Shown one piece after another: positions 51,407-61,043 of a stretch of 64,000 nt of DNA. The first letter of the stretch is position 1. Each line of letters starts with the position of its first letter. Origin of the DNA: Anaerohalosphaera lusitana (GTDB lineage Bacteria; Planctomycetota; Phycisphaerae; Sedimentisphaerales; Anaerohalosphaeraceae); NCBI RefSeq assembly GCF_002007645.1, contig NZ_CP019791.1, forward strand, positions 682,001 through 746,000. Reading direction: 5' to 3'. Made by a program: the position numbers and the translations under genes. A model generated the notes under the pieces. It ran no database searches and was not told where the DNA came from. It saw only the letters and a list, made by a program, of their open reading frames with translations.

Positions 51407-52609
51407 ATGGCTAATATGAGTGTTACTGCGGCGAAGGGGTTTACGGCTTCCGGTGTTGCCAGCGGGGTCAAGCGTTCGGGGAAGCTGGATCTTGGGCTGG
51501 TGGTGTGTCCGGAGGGCGCGAAGGCGGCTGGGGTGTTTACGACGAACAAGATAGTTTCGCCTGCGGTTGAGGTCTGCCGTGAGCATATTCGGCGGGGCAA
51601 GGTTTATGCGGCTGTGGTCAACAGCGGTAACGCGAACTGCTGTACGGGTCAGGCGGGGATGGATGATGCGGTCACGATGTGTCAGGTGCTGGCGGGGGAG
51701 ATGGGTATCCAGCCGGGGCAGGTGCTGATCGCGTCGACGGGAATCATTGGTGAGAAGCTGCCTATAAACAAGGTCAAGGGCGGGATATTCAGCGCGATAA
51801 GCGAGCTCAAGGACAGCGGTGCGGCGGGGGATCGGTTTGCCGAGGCGATAATGACGACGGATATGCGTGCCAAGCAGGCGATGCGGCAGTTCAAGATCGG
51901 CAGCAAGGTCGTGACGGTCGGCGGGACCGCGAAAGGCGCGGGGATGATCGGGCCGAACATGGCGACAACGATCTGCGTGCTGACGACTGATATGGATATT
52001 TCGAAGGGGCTGCTGGGCAAGGCGCTGCGGGATGCGATCGGCGGGTCGCTGAACAAGCTGACGGTGGACGGGCATCAGAGTACGAACGATACGGCGCTGC
52101 TGCTGGCCAGCGGTGCGGCTGGGAACAAGCCGGTTAGCAAACAGGGGACGAATTACCGGAAGTTCGCAAAGGCTGTGCGGGAGGTTTGCGAGGACCTGAC
52201 GAAGCAGATGGGGCTTGACGCTGAGGGTGCGACGCGGATATTCAAGGTCGAGGTGAAGGGCGCGGCGAGTCAGGCGGAGGCCGGGCAGGCAGCGCGGGCG
52301 GTTGCGGATTACGATCTGGTCAAGTGTGCGGTGCACGGCGGGGACCCGAACTGGGGGCGGATAATCTGTGCGGTCGGTTCATGCGGAGTGAGGCTGAAAC
52401 CTGAGAAGCTGACGTGCAGGATCGGCGGGGTGACGGTGTTCAGGAACGGTCAGCCTACACGGTTCGACCGCAAGAAGGTGAGCGAGATCATCGGTCAGCA
52501 AGAGCATGTTATCAGTATCGATCTCGGGGCCGGTAGAGGCGAGGATTTCTGCTGGGGATGTGATCTGAGCAAAGATTATGTAACTATAAATGCTGATTAT
52601 CATACGTGA
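51407..52609 (+). CDS. argJ: Glutamate N-acetyltransferase / amino-acid N-acetyltransferase
   Basis: Moves the acetyl group from N-acetylornithine to glutamate in arginine biosynthesis, possibly also using acetyl-CoA. 400 residues from ATG 51407 (GAGGT upstream). Key features: STGIIGEKLP, the self-cleavage site in NMATT (nucleophile Thr about 187, cut after Ala), TVDGHQSTNDT, and a C-terminal DLVKCAVHGGDPNWGRII. ArgJ matures into alpha and beta chains. argS lies 3.6 kb downstream, but other arg biosynthesis genes are not in the window. Confidence 0.96.
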   Translation: MANMSVTAAKGFTASGVASGVKRSGKLDLGLVVCPEGAKAAGVFTTNKIVSPAVEVCREHIRRGKVYAAVVNSGNANCCTGQAGMDDAVTMCQVLAGEMGIQPGQVLIASTGIIGEKLPINKVKGGIFSAISELKDSGAAGDRFAEAIMTTDMRAKQAMRQFKIGSKVVTVGGTAKGAGMIGPNMATTICVLTTDMDISKGLLGKALRDAIGGSLNKLTVDGHQSTNDTALLLASGAAGNKPVSKQGTNYRKFAKAVREVCEDLTKQMGLDAEGATRIFKVEVKGAASQAEAGQAARAVADYDLVKCAVHGGDPNWGRIICAVGSCGVRLKPEKLTCRIGGVTVFRNGQPTRFDRKKVSEIIGQQEHVISIDLGAGRGEDFCWGCDLSKDYVTINADYHT

Positions 52610-52993
52610 TCATGCGTTGGGGCGTTCATAAAGTTCGAATTATGAAGTATTTGCGCGAAGTTGAGTGCCTTTTATTGTGCCGGGCGGGACAAAAACTTTA
52701 CTGATAGTACTGATAATCTGCATAAAACTCTTGAAAACTGCCGATTGTGGGTTACACTGTGGCCAATTTATACCCTCACGGCGAAGACGTACGATGGTAC
52801 GCCAGTGGGGAAACTGTACGCGCTGGGAGCATCAAAGGGCGACAATTTTGTAGAGAGTGGTTAATTTCGAGTCCGCGTTGGGCTCTATTTAAATGTTTTT
52901 CGCGATATGAATGGTGCGGAGCACTTCCGATGGTCGGGGGGACGCATTGTTCGGTCGGGAGAGAAATTAAGATTAAGTGAAAGGAAAAGGACC
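52610..52993. other. Intergenic region before hppA
   Basis: About 380 bases. Several short frames on both strands lack family signals. A possible hppA promoter lies here but no consensus pair was assigned. Confidence 0.5.
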
Positions 52994-55474
52994 GTGAAAA
53001 CACTTGGTAAGTCATTGGCAATGGTACTGCCCATGTTGGCATTTACCGGAACAGTGCTTGCTGCTGAAGAGGGCGGTGCCGGCGGCAGTGCGATCGAACT
53101 GATCTGGTGGATCGCGCCGATAGCAGCGCTGATCGCTCTGGGCTTTGCAATTTACTTCTATAAGAAGGTAATGGAAGCTCCGGAAGGAACGCCCAGGATG
53201 ATCGAGATCGCAAAGGACGTTCGCGAGGGCGCCTACGCTTATCTGTTCAGGCAGTATAAGGTTGTGACGATCGCTTTCGCAGTATTGCTGGTCATTTTTG
53301 CGATCCTGTCCTACATGGGTGTTCAGAACCCGTTTGTGCCGGTCGCGTTCCTGACTGGTGGTTTCTTCAGCGGTCTGTGCGGCTTTTTGGGCATGAAGAC
53401 AGCGACGAACGCTTCTGCACGTACCGCACAGGGTGCGAGCGAGGGCCTGAACAGGGGTCTGCAGGTTGCATTCCGCAGTGGTGCTGTAATGGGTCTGGTC
53501 GTTGTTGGCTTTGGTCTGCTGGATATCACGCTGTGGTTCTGGATTTTGGACAAGCTCATCTATACGACAGAGCATATGGAGAGCGGCCTGAAGTTCCTGG
53601 GTCTGTGGCTGGTCAAGCCCGGTACCGATGAACATCATAAGCTGGTTGAGATCACCACTACAATGCTGACTTTCGGTATGGGTGCATCTACTCAGGCGTT
53701 GTTCGCACGTGTCGGCGGCGGTATCTACACTAAGGCTGCTGACGTTGGTGCAGACCTTGTTGGTAAGGTCGAGGCCGGTATTCCTGAGGATGACCCGCGT
53801 AATCCTGCTACGATCGCTGATAACGTTGGTGACAACGTTGGTGACGTTGCCGGTATGGGTGCTGACCTTTACGAGAGTTACTGCGGTTCGATCCTTGCGA
53901 CGGCTGCTCTGGGTGCCGCACTGCCCCTGGCTTCGTTCAAGGGTAACGGCATGACTCCTCTGCACGCAGTTATGGCTCCTATGATCGTTGCGGGTATCGG
54001 TATTCTGCTTTCGATCATTGGTATCTTTATGGTTAAGTGCCGTGAAGGTGCTTCGCAGAAGAATCTGCTCAAAGCCCTGCTGACCGGTACGCTGGGCAGC
54101 TCGGTATTCATCGTTATCGCGCTGATCATCATGGCCCTGCTGGGCTGGATCACCTGGGGTATTTTTGGTTCCGTTATTTCCGGTCTGCTTGCCGGTGTGA
54201 TCATCGGACAGTTGACCGAGTACTATACTTCTGATGAGTACGGCCCGACGAAGGGTATCGCAGATCAGGCCCAGATGGGTCCTGCGACGACGATCATCGA
54301 CGGTTTTGCGACCGGTATGTACAGTGCAGGTTTCCCGGTTATCACAATCGTGATCGGCATTCTGTGTGCGTTCGGTTTTGCGGGCGGCTTCTCAGATGTG
54401 AGCATGGGTCTTTACGGTATCGGTTTCGCGGCTGTCGGTATGCTGGCGACGCTGGGTATCACTCTTGCTACCGACGCTTACGGCCCGATCGCGGATAACG
54501 CGGGTGGTAACGCCGAGATGAGTGGTCTGGATCCGCAGGTTCGTGAGAGAACAGACGCACTTGACAGTCTTGGTAACACGACTGCTGCGACCGGTAAGGG
54601 TTTTGCCATCGGTTCGGCTGGTCTGACGGCAATGGCTCTGCTGGCCGCGTATCTCGAAGAGGTACGTATCTGGGCGGGCAAGCTGGCACAGCAGGCTGAG
54701 GCAGGCATTTACAAGGTCGGCGACGTTGTATTCTTCCAGGGTACAGCCAACGACGGCATACCTGAGAAGGTCCAGGCGAGCTTTGATTCGCTCAAGGCTA
54801 CGGCGGAAGGCGCGAGTCTGAAGTTGGTCGGTACTTATGATGCTATCATGCCTGACTTTGTTGAAGCATATAATCTGACTATCATGAACCCGAAGCTTAT
54901 CTGCGGTCTGTTTATTGGTAGTATGATGGCGTTCGTATTCTGTGCGATGACCATGAAGGCAGTCGGCCGTGCGGCTGGTGCTATGGTTAACGAAGTACGC
55001 CGTCAGTTCAAGGAAAAGCCCGGAATCATCGAAGGAAAAGAGAAGCCTGACTATGCACGCTGTGTTGCGATCTCGACTGCCGGTGCCCAGAAGGAAATGG
55101 TACTGCCATCGACTATCGCGATCCTGGTTCCTGTATTGACAGGTCTGATCCTCGGTGTTGCAGGTGTACTCGGTATTCTGGCTGGTGGTCTGGTTTGCGG
55201 TTTCGCACTGGCTATCACGCTTAACAATGCCGGCGGTGCCTGGGACAATGCCAAGAAGTACATCGAAAAGGGTCACTTCGGCGGTAAGGGCAGTGAGGCT
55301 CATAAGGCTGGTGTCGTTGGTGACACTGTCGGTGATCCGTTCAAGGATACATCCGGTCCGAGCCTTAACATCCTCATCAAGCTGATGACGATGGTAAGCG
55401 TTGTATTCAGTGGTGTGGTTGTCAAGTTCGCACCAGCTATTGCCGGTCTTCTCGGAATGGGCGGCAGCAACTAA
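52994..55474 (+). CDS. hppA: Membrane-bound ion-pumping pyrophosphatase, K+-dependent type
   Basis: 826 residues from GTG 52994 (AAAAGGA upstream), with an N-terminal signal-like segment. About 16 membrane helices. Catalytic motifs include DVGADLVGKVEAGIPEDDPRNPATIADNVGDNVGD (its metal/PPi acids; about 252-286) and a late DTVGDPFKDT. The GNTTAATGKG segment near 527 has Ala/Gly where K+-independent pumps have Lys, so it should need K+. Whether it pumps H+ or Na+ cannot be decided by eye. Energy from pyrophosphate is common in this phylum. Confidence 0.97.
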   Translation: MKTLGKSLAMVLPMLAFTGTVLAAEEGGAGGSAIELIWWIAPIAALIALGFAIYFYKKVMEAPEGTPRMIEIAKDVREGAYAYLFRQYKVVTIAFAVLLVIFAILSYMGVQNPFVPVAFLTGGFFSGLCGFLGMKTATNASARTAQGASEGLNRGLQVAFRSGAVMGLVVVGFGLLDITLWFWILDKLIYTTEHMESGLKFLGLWLVKPGTDEHHKLVEITTTMLTFGMGASTQALFARVGGGIYTKAADVGADLVGKVEAGIPEDDPRNPATIADNVGDNVGDVAGMGADLYESYCGSILATAALGAALPLASFKGNGMTPLHAVMAPMIVAGIGILLSIIGIFMVKCREGASQKNLLKALLTGTLGSSVFIVIALIIMALLGWITWGIFGSVISGLLAGVIIGQLTEYYTSDEYGPTKGIADQAQMGPATTIIDGFATGMYSAGFPVITIVIGILCAFGFAGGFSDVSMGLYGIGFAAVGMLATLGITLATDAYGPIADNAGGNAEMSGLDPQVRERTDALDSLGNTTAATGKGFAIGSAGLTAMALLAAYLEEVRIWAGKLAQQAEAGIYKVGDVVFFQGTANDGIPEKVQASFDSLKATAEGASLKLVGTYDAIMPDFVEAYNLTIMNPKLICGLFIGSMMAFVFCAMTMKAVGRAAGAMVNEVRRQFKEKPGIIEGKEKPDYARCVAISTAGAQKEMVLPSTIAILVPVLTGLILGVAGVLGILAGGLVCGFALAITLNNAGGAWDNAKKYIEKGHFGGKGSEAHKAGVVGDTVGDPFKDTSGPSLNILIKLMTMVSVVFSGVVVKFAPAIAGLLGMGGSN

Positions 55475-55515
55475 GCGAATTGTTTTGACGCTTACAACGA
55501 AGTGATGTAGTCTAT

Positions 55516-55547
55516 AGGGGTGGCCTGGTGACGGGTCACCCCTTTTT
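55516..55547 (+). terminator. Terminator of hppA
   Basis: AGGGGTG / CACCCCT hairpin (55516-55542) followed by five T. Confidence 0.88.
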
Positions 55548-55661
55548 GTGTTTATGTCGGGGCGGGTTGTCCCTGTTGGTGAGTCGGCCTTTACGGCGGC
55601 TGGTAAGTTTGTTTGGAATTTGAGATTATAAGAGAGCGAATAGTTGGTTGAAAAACAGGTA

Positions 55662-56006
55662 ATGGACAATAAGGAGTTCGCGTTCGAGGCGGCGAAGATC
55701 GCGGCTGGTCTGAACTGCACGGACGTGAAGGTTGTGGATCTGCGGGGCAAGAGTCCGGCGACGGAATTTTTCGTTATTGCGACCAGTACGAGTGCCAGAC
55801 AAAGCAGGACGGTCGCGGATGATATAGACGATTTTGCCGAAGAGGCCGGCCATGCTAGGTACGGCAGGGCGGGTTACGATATCGGCAGATGGATACTGCT
55901 GGATTATGTGGATGTCGTGGTGCATGTGTTCGATGCCGAGAGCCGGGACTATTATCAGCTCGAGTCGCTGTGGGGCGATGCTAAGGAGTATGCGGTAGCT
56001 GAATAG
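55662..56006 (+). CDS. rsfS: Ribosomal silencing factor RsfS
   Basis: 114 residues from ATG 55662. The Iojap/RsfS pattern is complete: A-x-x-K-x-x-D-V-K-V-V-D-L-R-G, SPATEFFVIATSTSARQ, RYGRAGYDIGRWILLDYVDVVVHVF, and YYQLESLWGDA. It binds L14 on the 50S subunit and blocks subunit joining during starvation. A TTG at 55644 could extend it by six residues. The neighbouring nadD found in many genomes is absent. Confidence 0.95.
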   Translation: MDNKEFAFEAAKIAAGLNCTDVKVVDLRGKSPATEFFVIATSTSARQSRTVADDIDDFAEEAGHARYGRAGYDIGRWILLDYVDVVVHVFDAESRDYYQLESLWGDAKEYAVAE

Positions 56007-56137
56007 GGCTGGGCGTATTCGGTAACATGTGTACAGTCGAGAAGAACGGGGGTATTGAAGCGATTACACGGCGGCTGGGAATTACGGCTTGCCGTTGATC
56101 TGGTTTTGGGTGAGCTGTTGGTTTCGTTTGGTTTGGG

Positions 56138-56170
56138 ATTGCCACGTCGCTTTCAGCTCCTCGCAATGAC
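56138..56170 (+). repeat. GCCACGTCGCTT-CTCCTCGCAATGAC repeat, copy 2
   Basis: Relative of 41519-41551. It ends at the base before the AAGGG Shine-Dalgarno of argS, so the repeat lies within the argS leader. Confidence 0.7.
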
Positions 56171-56182
56171 AAGGGAAAACGT

Positions 56183-57952
56183 ATGAAGACGATTGTTGAG
56201 ATACTTAGCGGGCGGGTTAGTGAAGCGATGGAGAAGGTGACCGGCGAGGCTGATTGCCAGGCGCTGGTTCGGCAGAGTCAGGATGCGCGGTTCGGCGATT
56301 ATCAGTCGAACGGTGTGATGGGGCTTGCGAAGAGGCTCAAGACGAATCCGCGCGAGCTGGCGGGCAAGATCGTGGCGGAGCTGGATGTGAGCGATATGTG
56401 TGAGGAGCCGGAAGTTGCGGGCCCGGGGTTTATCAACTTTACGCTGAAGAACGAGTTTATCGGCGGTCGTCTGGCTGGGATGGATAAGGATGCGGCTGGG
56501 CGGCTTGGTATCGACAGTACGGAGGAGGCTAAGAAGGTGGTGGTCGATTTTTCCGCGCCGAATATCGCCAAACAAATGCATGTGGGACATTTGCGGAGTA
56601 CGATCATTGGGGACTGTATCTGCAGGCTGATGGAGTTTCGCGGGCACGAGGTCGTCAGGCAGAATCATATCGGCGACTGGGGGACGCAGTTCGGGATGCT
56701 GATCGCGTATCTAAAGGACGAGAACCCCGAGGTGATCGATAAGCCCGAGACGGTCGAGATAGCGGACCTGGAGCAGTTTTACAAGAATGCGAAAAAGCGG
56801 TGCGACGAGGATCCGGCATTCGAGGCGAAGGCGCGGAGCGAGGTGGTCAAGCTGCACAATCATGCTGAGGATACGCTGACGGTGTGGAAGCATATCGTTG
56901 ACGAATCTCGGAAGCATTATCAGCCGATCTATGATATGCTGGGTGTTGACCTGGATGAGAGCAATGAGCGGGGCGAGAGTTTTTATGCGGATCGGCTTGC
57001 GGGTGTTGTCGAGGAGCTGAAGACCAGGGGCGTTGCGATCGAATCGGAAGGCGCGGTTTGCGTCTTTCCGGAGGGTTTCAAGAACAAGGAAGGCGATCCG
57101 CTGCCGTTCATCGTGCAGAAGTCGGACGGGGCGTTTTTGTATGCGACGACGGATATGGCGGCGCTGCAATATCGGCTCAGGGAGCTGGGGGCGGATAAGG
57201 TTATTTATGTCACGGACGGTCGGCAGCAGCTTCATTTCAAGATGCTGTTCGCGAGTGCGAGGATGGCGGACTGGGTGAGCGAGGATGCAGAGCTGATGCA
57301 TGTGTGGTTCGGGACGATGCTTGGCGAGGACGGCAAGCCTTTCAAGACGCGGTCGGGCAAGACGATCAAGCTGCGGGATCTTTTGAGCGAGGCGGTCGAA
57401 CGGGCGCGCGGTGTGGTCGAGGAGAAGAACCCGGGGCTGAATGACGAACAGAAGGATCAGGTCGCGAGGGCGGTCGGGATCGGTGCGGTCAAGTATGCGG
57501 ATTTTTCGAATAATCGCACGACGGACTATGTGTTCAGCTTTGACCGGATGCTGTCGATGGACGGCAATACCGCGCCGTATATGCAGTATGCGTATGCGAG
57601 GGTGAAGTCGATCGAGCGGAAGGCGGAGGAAAAGGGCGTGGACATCGCGGCGGAGGTTGAGAGGCTGGGTGCGCTGAATGTGAGTGAGCCGGCGGAGGTC
57701 GAGCTGGGCAAGCATATCATGCGGTATGGCGAGGCGATCGCGTCGGCGAGTGCGGACTGTCGGCCGAATTTTTTGACGTCATATCTGTATGATCTGGCGC
57801 AGAAGTTCAGCAGCTTTTACAGTGCGTGTCCGGTGCTGGGGGCGGATGAGGATAAGCGGGCTACGCGGCTGGTTCTGTGTGATCTGACGGCGAACGTGAT
57901 ACGGCACGGGCTGAGCGAGCTGCTTGGGATCGATGTGGTTGAGCAGATGTAG
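56183..57952 (+). CDS. argS: Arginyl-tRNA synthetase
   Basis: Charges tRNA-Arg. 589 residues: N-terminal Arg-N domain, [20 protein letters not shown] (HxGH signature about 137-140), an [13 protein letters not shown] segment, a [11 protein letters not shown] region, [11 protein letters not shown] in place of KMSK (about 392-402; ArgRS often has a degenerate KMSK), and the C-terminal anticodon-binding DALR domain ([18 protein letters not shown]). AAGGG lies 8 bases before the ATG. Complete and standard. Confidence 0.97.
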   Translation: MKTIVEILSGRVSEAMEKVTGEADCQALVRQSQDARFGDYQSNGVMGLAKRLKTNPRELAGKIVAELDVSDMCEEPEVAGPGFINFTLKNEFIGGRLAGMDKDAAGRLGIDSTEEAKKVVVDFSAPNIAKQMHVGHLRSTIIGDCICRLMEFRGHEVVRQNHIGDWGTQFGMLIAYLKDENPEVIDKPETVEIADLEQFYKNAKKRCDEDPAFEAKARSEVVKLHNHAEDTLTVWKHIVDESRKHYQPIYDMLGVDLDESNERGESFYADRLAGVVEELKTRGVAIESEGAVCVFPEGFKNKEGDPLPFIVQKSDGAFLYATTDMAALQYRLRELGADKVIYVTDGRQQLHFKMLFASARMADWVSEDAELMHVWFGTMLGEDGKPFKTRSGKTIKLRDLLSEAVERARGVVEEKNPGLNDEQKDQVARAVGIGAVKYADFSNNRTTDYVFSFDRMLSMDGNTAPYMQYAYARVKSIERKAEEKGVDIAAEVERLGALNVSEPAEVELGKHIMRYGEAIASASADCRPNFLTSYLYDLAQKFSSFYSACPVLGADEDKRATRLVLCDLTANVIRHGLSELLGIDVVEQM

Positions 57953-57992
57953 AACGGACCTGGAAGGACGTCAAGATTTTGAGGATACAAGT

Positions 57993-58403
57993 ATGAAAAT
58001 TTATGACGAAGTGGTAGATGTCAGGACGAATAAGCGTAACGATATGATAGACATTACCGCGAAGGTGCGGGATGTTGTGGTTAAGTCGGGTGTGGCGAAC
58101 GGTGACTGTATCGTTTTCTGCAAGCATACGACGGGCGGGGTGACGATCAATGAGAACGCGGACCCGGATGTGGTGCATGATGTGCTGCTGACGCTGGATG
58201 AGCTGGTGCCTGAGCATCGGACGGGGTACCGGCATGGCGAGGGCAACAGTGATTCGCATGTGAAGAGTTCGCTGGTGGGGTGCAGTGAGCAGGTGCTGAT
58301 AAAGGACGGCCGGCTGGTGCTGGGTACGTGGCAGGGGATATATTTCTGCGAATTCGATGGGCCGAGGAGCAGGAAGGTGGTTGTGCAGGTTCGCGGGGAG
58401 TAG
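57993..58403 (+). CDS. yjbQ: YjbQ/UPF0047 family protein
   Basis: 136 residues from ATG 57993 (GAGGAT upstream). Family motifs: [35 protein letters not shown] (conserved His residues) and [20 protein letters not shown]. Members have weak thiamine-phosphate synthase activity and may bind metal. Located 40 bases after argS, so probably co-transcribed. Confidence 0.93.
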   Translation: MKIYDEVVDVRTNKRNDMIDITAKVRDVVVKSGVANGDCIVFCKHTTGGVTINENADPDVVHDVLLTLDELVPEHRTGYRHGEGNSDSHVKSSLVGCSEQVLIKDGRLVLGTWQGIYFCEFDGPRSRKVVVQVRGE

Positions 58404-58540
58404 CTGGGGGCAGTTTCGTTTGGAATCTCGTTTGCACGGACGCTGTAAAGTTACCGGCGTTCAGGTAGATTCTTCGGTAATATGCGGCGCAGCGGCAGGA
58501 ATTTCTGATGCTATTATGGGCGGTGCATGATCATAGCGCA

Positions 58541-58641
58541 TAAAAATGGCGAGGTAGCAGAGCCGTCTGGGGGGGAAAACGGTTATCTACTTTGCCTCGC
58601 CGAGGTTTATAGTAAAAGCTACATGAGCTTTACATTCAACA
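58541..58641 (-). ncRNA. Candidate small RNA
   Basis: A consensus promoter (58648-58676, minus) is followed by about 100 transcribed bases. The transcript ends in a strong hairpin (GGCGAGG...GTAG pairing with CTACCTCGCC, 58548-58601, with an inner CCGT/ACGG stem) and a U-tract (complement of 58542-58546). The only frame inside is seven codons, so a non-coding RNA or short leader transcript fits best. It does not resemble 6S, SRP RNA, tmRNA or RNase P to me. Confidence 0.55.
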
Positions 58642-58647
58642 TGCTGT

Positions 58648-58676
58648 AGTATATCCCGCGGGGTAATCCCTGTCAA
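58648..58676 (-). promoter_or_regulatory. Sigma-70-type promoter of the candidate small RNA
   Basis: TTGACA (58676-58671), exactly 17 bases of spacer, then TATACT (58653-58648) on the minus strand. This is close to the full consensus and stands in a gene-free region. Confidence 0.7.
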
Positions 58677-58872
58677 CAGGGTAGGGGTAAATTTTCTGCA
58701 AAAAATCAGGGAAATTATGGTTATTTCCGTAGTGGAGGCTACTGATGGGGCTCGGGTTATGACGGTTTTATGGGTTTTGCAACCGGTTGCTTGGGTTGTG
58801 GACTTAAAAGGCTCGCAAAGGTTGACTGGGCTGTTTGTGGTGGTAGGGGGACGATTGGGGGTGAATGTATGC

Positions 58873-58902
58873 AAAAGGCCCGCGCTGGTGAGCACGGGCC
58901 TT
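58873..58902 (-). terminator. Hairpin, likely terminator of the gene at 59075
   Basis: AAGGCCCG (58875-58882) pairs with CGGGCCTT (58895-58902); on the minus strand TTTTGC follows. About 170 bases past the stop of the winged-helix gene. Confidence 0.55.
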
Positions 58903-58920
58903 GAAGATGTCTTTGCCTGG

Positions 58921-58966
58921 TTACGCTGAACCTGAAAAGCCGTTTGAATCGGGGGATTCAGCGTAA
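58921..58966. repeat. Perfect 10-bp inverted repeat
   Basis: TTACGCTGAA (58921-58930) and TTCAGCGTAA (58957-58966) with a 26-base loop. Could be part of an RNA structure or a binding site; no assignment made. Confidence 0.5.
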
Positions 58967-59074
58967 TAAACAGCATTTTTATAAGTGCAAAACCTTACCC
59001 TGGCAACCGTCTATATATACGCGTAACAGTATATAAAGGCCGTCTGATAAAGCAGATTACACTTATGCAAAGCG

Positions 59075-59482
59075 TTATTTATTAACGGTATAACCTTTGC
59101 CGCGGACGTTGCTGAAGCAGTTAAACTTGTTGAGATAAACTGAGACGGTCGCGGGAGAGAGGCCTGTCTTTTTGGCGATCTCTTCTTTTTTCATTGGCTT
59201 TGATCCCATTACTTCTACCAGCTTGTACGGACCCGTGCCTTTTTCGGGCATATCTGGTTTGGCCTTTTTGGCTCTGCCTCTGCCGCGAGTCTTGCGTTTG
59301 CGGGTGGCTTTGGGCTTTGCTGACGGAGTACCGATCAGGTCGTTGATCTGACTGTCGATCTTTGTAACTTTTTCCATCAGTTCGGATCTTTTAGCCTGAA
59401 GGTCAGCCAACTGATCGAATTTGCCGGCCTTGTCCATAGTCGCCTGTAGTTCGTTCATCATCGTTTTGTTCATCTTTGCCAT
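59075..59482 (-). CDS. Small basic DNA-binding protein with winged-helix-like C-terminus
   Basis: 135 residues from ATG 59482 (AAAGGAAC upstream). Three parts: a coiled coil (about 1-50, LADLQAKRSELMEKVTKIDSQI), a basic linker with AT-hook-like RKRKTRGRGRAKK (about 62-76), and a C-terminal helix-turn-helix (MKKEEIAKKTGLSPATVSVYLNK). The layout recalls nucleoid-associated or silencer proteins of the H-NS/Lsr2 idea (oligomer + DNA contact) without sequence similarity. Function inferred only. Confidence 0.7.
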   Translation of the reverse strand: MAKMNKTMMNELQATMDKAGKFDQLADLQAKRSELMEKVTKIDSQINDLIGTPSAKPKATRKRKTRGRGRAKKAKPDMPEKGTGPYKLVEVMGSKPMKKEEIAKKTGLSPATVSVYLNKFNCFSNVRGKGYTVNK

Positions 59483-59892
59483 TTCTCTGTTCCTTTTGAA
59501 TTTAAAAGCACATGTCAATTCCTTTATTAATATATAACACTGATTCGGCTATTTAGCAAACTTTATATAGTACTGATATTTTATTTTATATACGAGTATT
59601 ATTGAGATGCCCAAGTCAGGTTCATGTGCGTATTCTGCTGTGATCTTGCGATTCGGTCTCTACTTCGTCAAAGTGTGTCGCTGGTTGTTGAAGCTGTTGG
59701 ATTAAGCGCTTGAACGTTGGTGCGGTTTAGCTTAAATTATGGACTATATCTGTGATTGCGGGTTTTCCGTCATTTGAGCGGCCGATTCAGGCAATCGGGT
59801 GTAAAGCAGGGGTATTCAAGGATTTTACCAGAGGCAAACATTTCGGCCGGCAGCGAGGCTGTGGTCGTGATTGATATTTTGGAGTTTACTGC
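59483..59892. other. AT-rich intergenic region
   Basis: About 410 bases between divergent genes; notably AT-rich at 59519-59600 (TATATA tracts). No gene or repeat assigned. Confidence 0.5.
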
Positions 59893-60987
59893 ATGGCAAA
59901 GCGGAAGAATATACCGATTGAAGAGCGAATAATAGAGAATGCCAGGGGTGTTCACGGCAAGATCGTCAAGAGCCAGAAGCCGACGATGAGTACGCCGGTT
60001 CGTTCCCTATCGAACGTGAAATACGATACGAAAAAGGGCTTTTTCCAGATCATGGGCAAGAGCAAGCTGCGTACGCTTACGGTGAGTACGTGCAAGGCGT
60101 TTGCTCAGACGCTGAAGATGATGGCGCTTTCGAAAGAGCTGATCGATACGGATGATATCGCGACGAAGAGGGAAGCGTATTATATTTCGAAGAACTGGGG
60201 CAAGGCAGGTTTTTCGGATCAGCCCGAGTCGGACACGATCATGGACGATGTGGAAGCGATGTTTACGGTAAATCGTGAGCAGCTAAAGTTCGTGCCTGAA
60301 GAGAAGGGCGGTGACATCGCCGGAAACCTGATCGTGATGGACAAGGACAGCAAAGGCCGAAAGCTCAAGATCGACTGTACGAAGTTCGGCAGCGGCGCTT
60401 ATTCGATCCCTAGCAGTGTCGAGGAGCTGAAATTCAAGAGCGATGCGAAGTTCATACTGGCGATCGAGACGGCTGGTATGTTCCAGCGGCTGGTGAAGTA
60501 TGATTATTGGGCGAAGCAGAACTGCATACTGGTAAGCATGGGAGGCGTGCCGACGCGTGCGTGCAGGCGGTTTATCAGGCGTTTGAGCGATGAGCTCAAG
60601 ATCCCTGTCTACGCGTTTGTGGATGGTGATCCGTACGGGTATTTCAATATTTATCGTACTCTGAAGGTGGGCAGCGGTAATGCGGCCCATATCAATGAGT
60701 TTTTCTGCGTGCCGAAGACGCGTTTTCTGGGTGTGACGCCGCAGGATATCAAGGATTACGGTCTGCCGACGCATCCGCTCAAGGAGGTGGACATCAAGCG
60801 GGCGAAAGATGCGCTCAAGAACGATCCGTTCGTCAAACATCACAAGAAATGGCAGGCTGCGATCAATCAAATGCTCAAGATGGGCGTTCGTGTCGAGCAG
60901 CAGGCGTTTGCGAAGCACGGGCTGGACTTTGTGGTCAACGAGTATTTGCCTGCGAAGTTGAAGAAGACGTCTTCGTTCCTGCCTTGA
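59893..60987 (+). CDS. top6A: DNA topoisomerase VI subunit A (Spo11-like)
   Basis: 364 residues. Winged-helix 5Y-CAP domain with the catalytic tyrosine in REAYYISKNW (about 97-106), then a Toprim domain: ILAIETAGMF (Glu) and FVDGDPYGYFNIY (DxD metal ligands), with GSGNAAH. This is the DNA-cleaving half of topoisomerase VI, which relaxes and unlinks DNA together with the ATPase subunit B. Subunit B is not adjacent, which is unusual. Typical of archaea, with scattered bacterial homologs including Planctomycetes. Confidence 0.92.
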   Translation: MAKRKNIPIEERIIENARGVHGKIVKSQKPTMSTPVRSLSNVKYDTKKGFFQIMGKSKLRTLTVSTCKAFAQTLKMMALSKELIDTDDIATKREAYYISKNWGKAGFSDQPESDTIMDDVEAMFTVNREQLKFVPEEKGGDIAGNLIVMDKDSKGRKLKIDCTKFGSGAYSIPSSVEELKFKSDAKFILAIETAGMFQRLVKYDYWAKQNCILVSMGGVPTRACRRFIRRLSDELKIPVYAFVDGDPYGYFNIYRTLKVGSGNAAHINEFFCVPKTRFLGVTPQDIKDYGLPTHPLKEVDIKRAKDALKNDPFVKHHKKWQAAINQMLKMGVRVEQQAFAKHGLDFVVNEYLPAKLKKTSSFLP

Positions 60988-61043
60988 TGGCTGCGAAGAT
61001 CTCGTTTACAGTACCGGGAGTTGAGAAAATCTGATGGGTGATT

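Noticed and set aside
52661-52864. Short + strand frames between argJ and hppA
   Set aside because: Several overlapping frames of similar length, no family signal, no consistent ribosome site.
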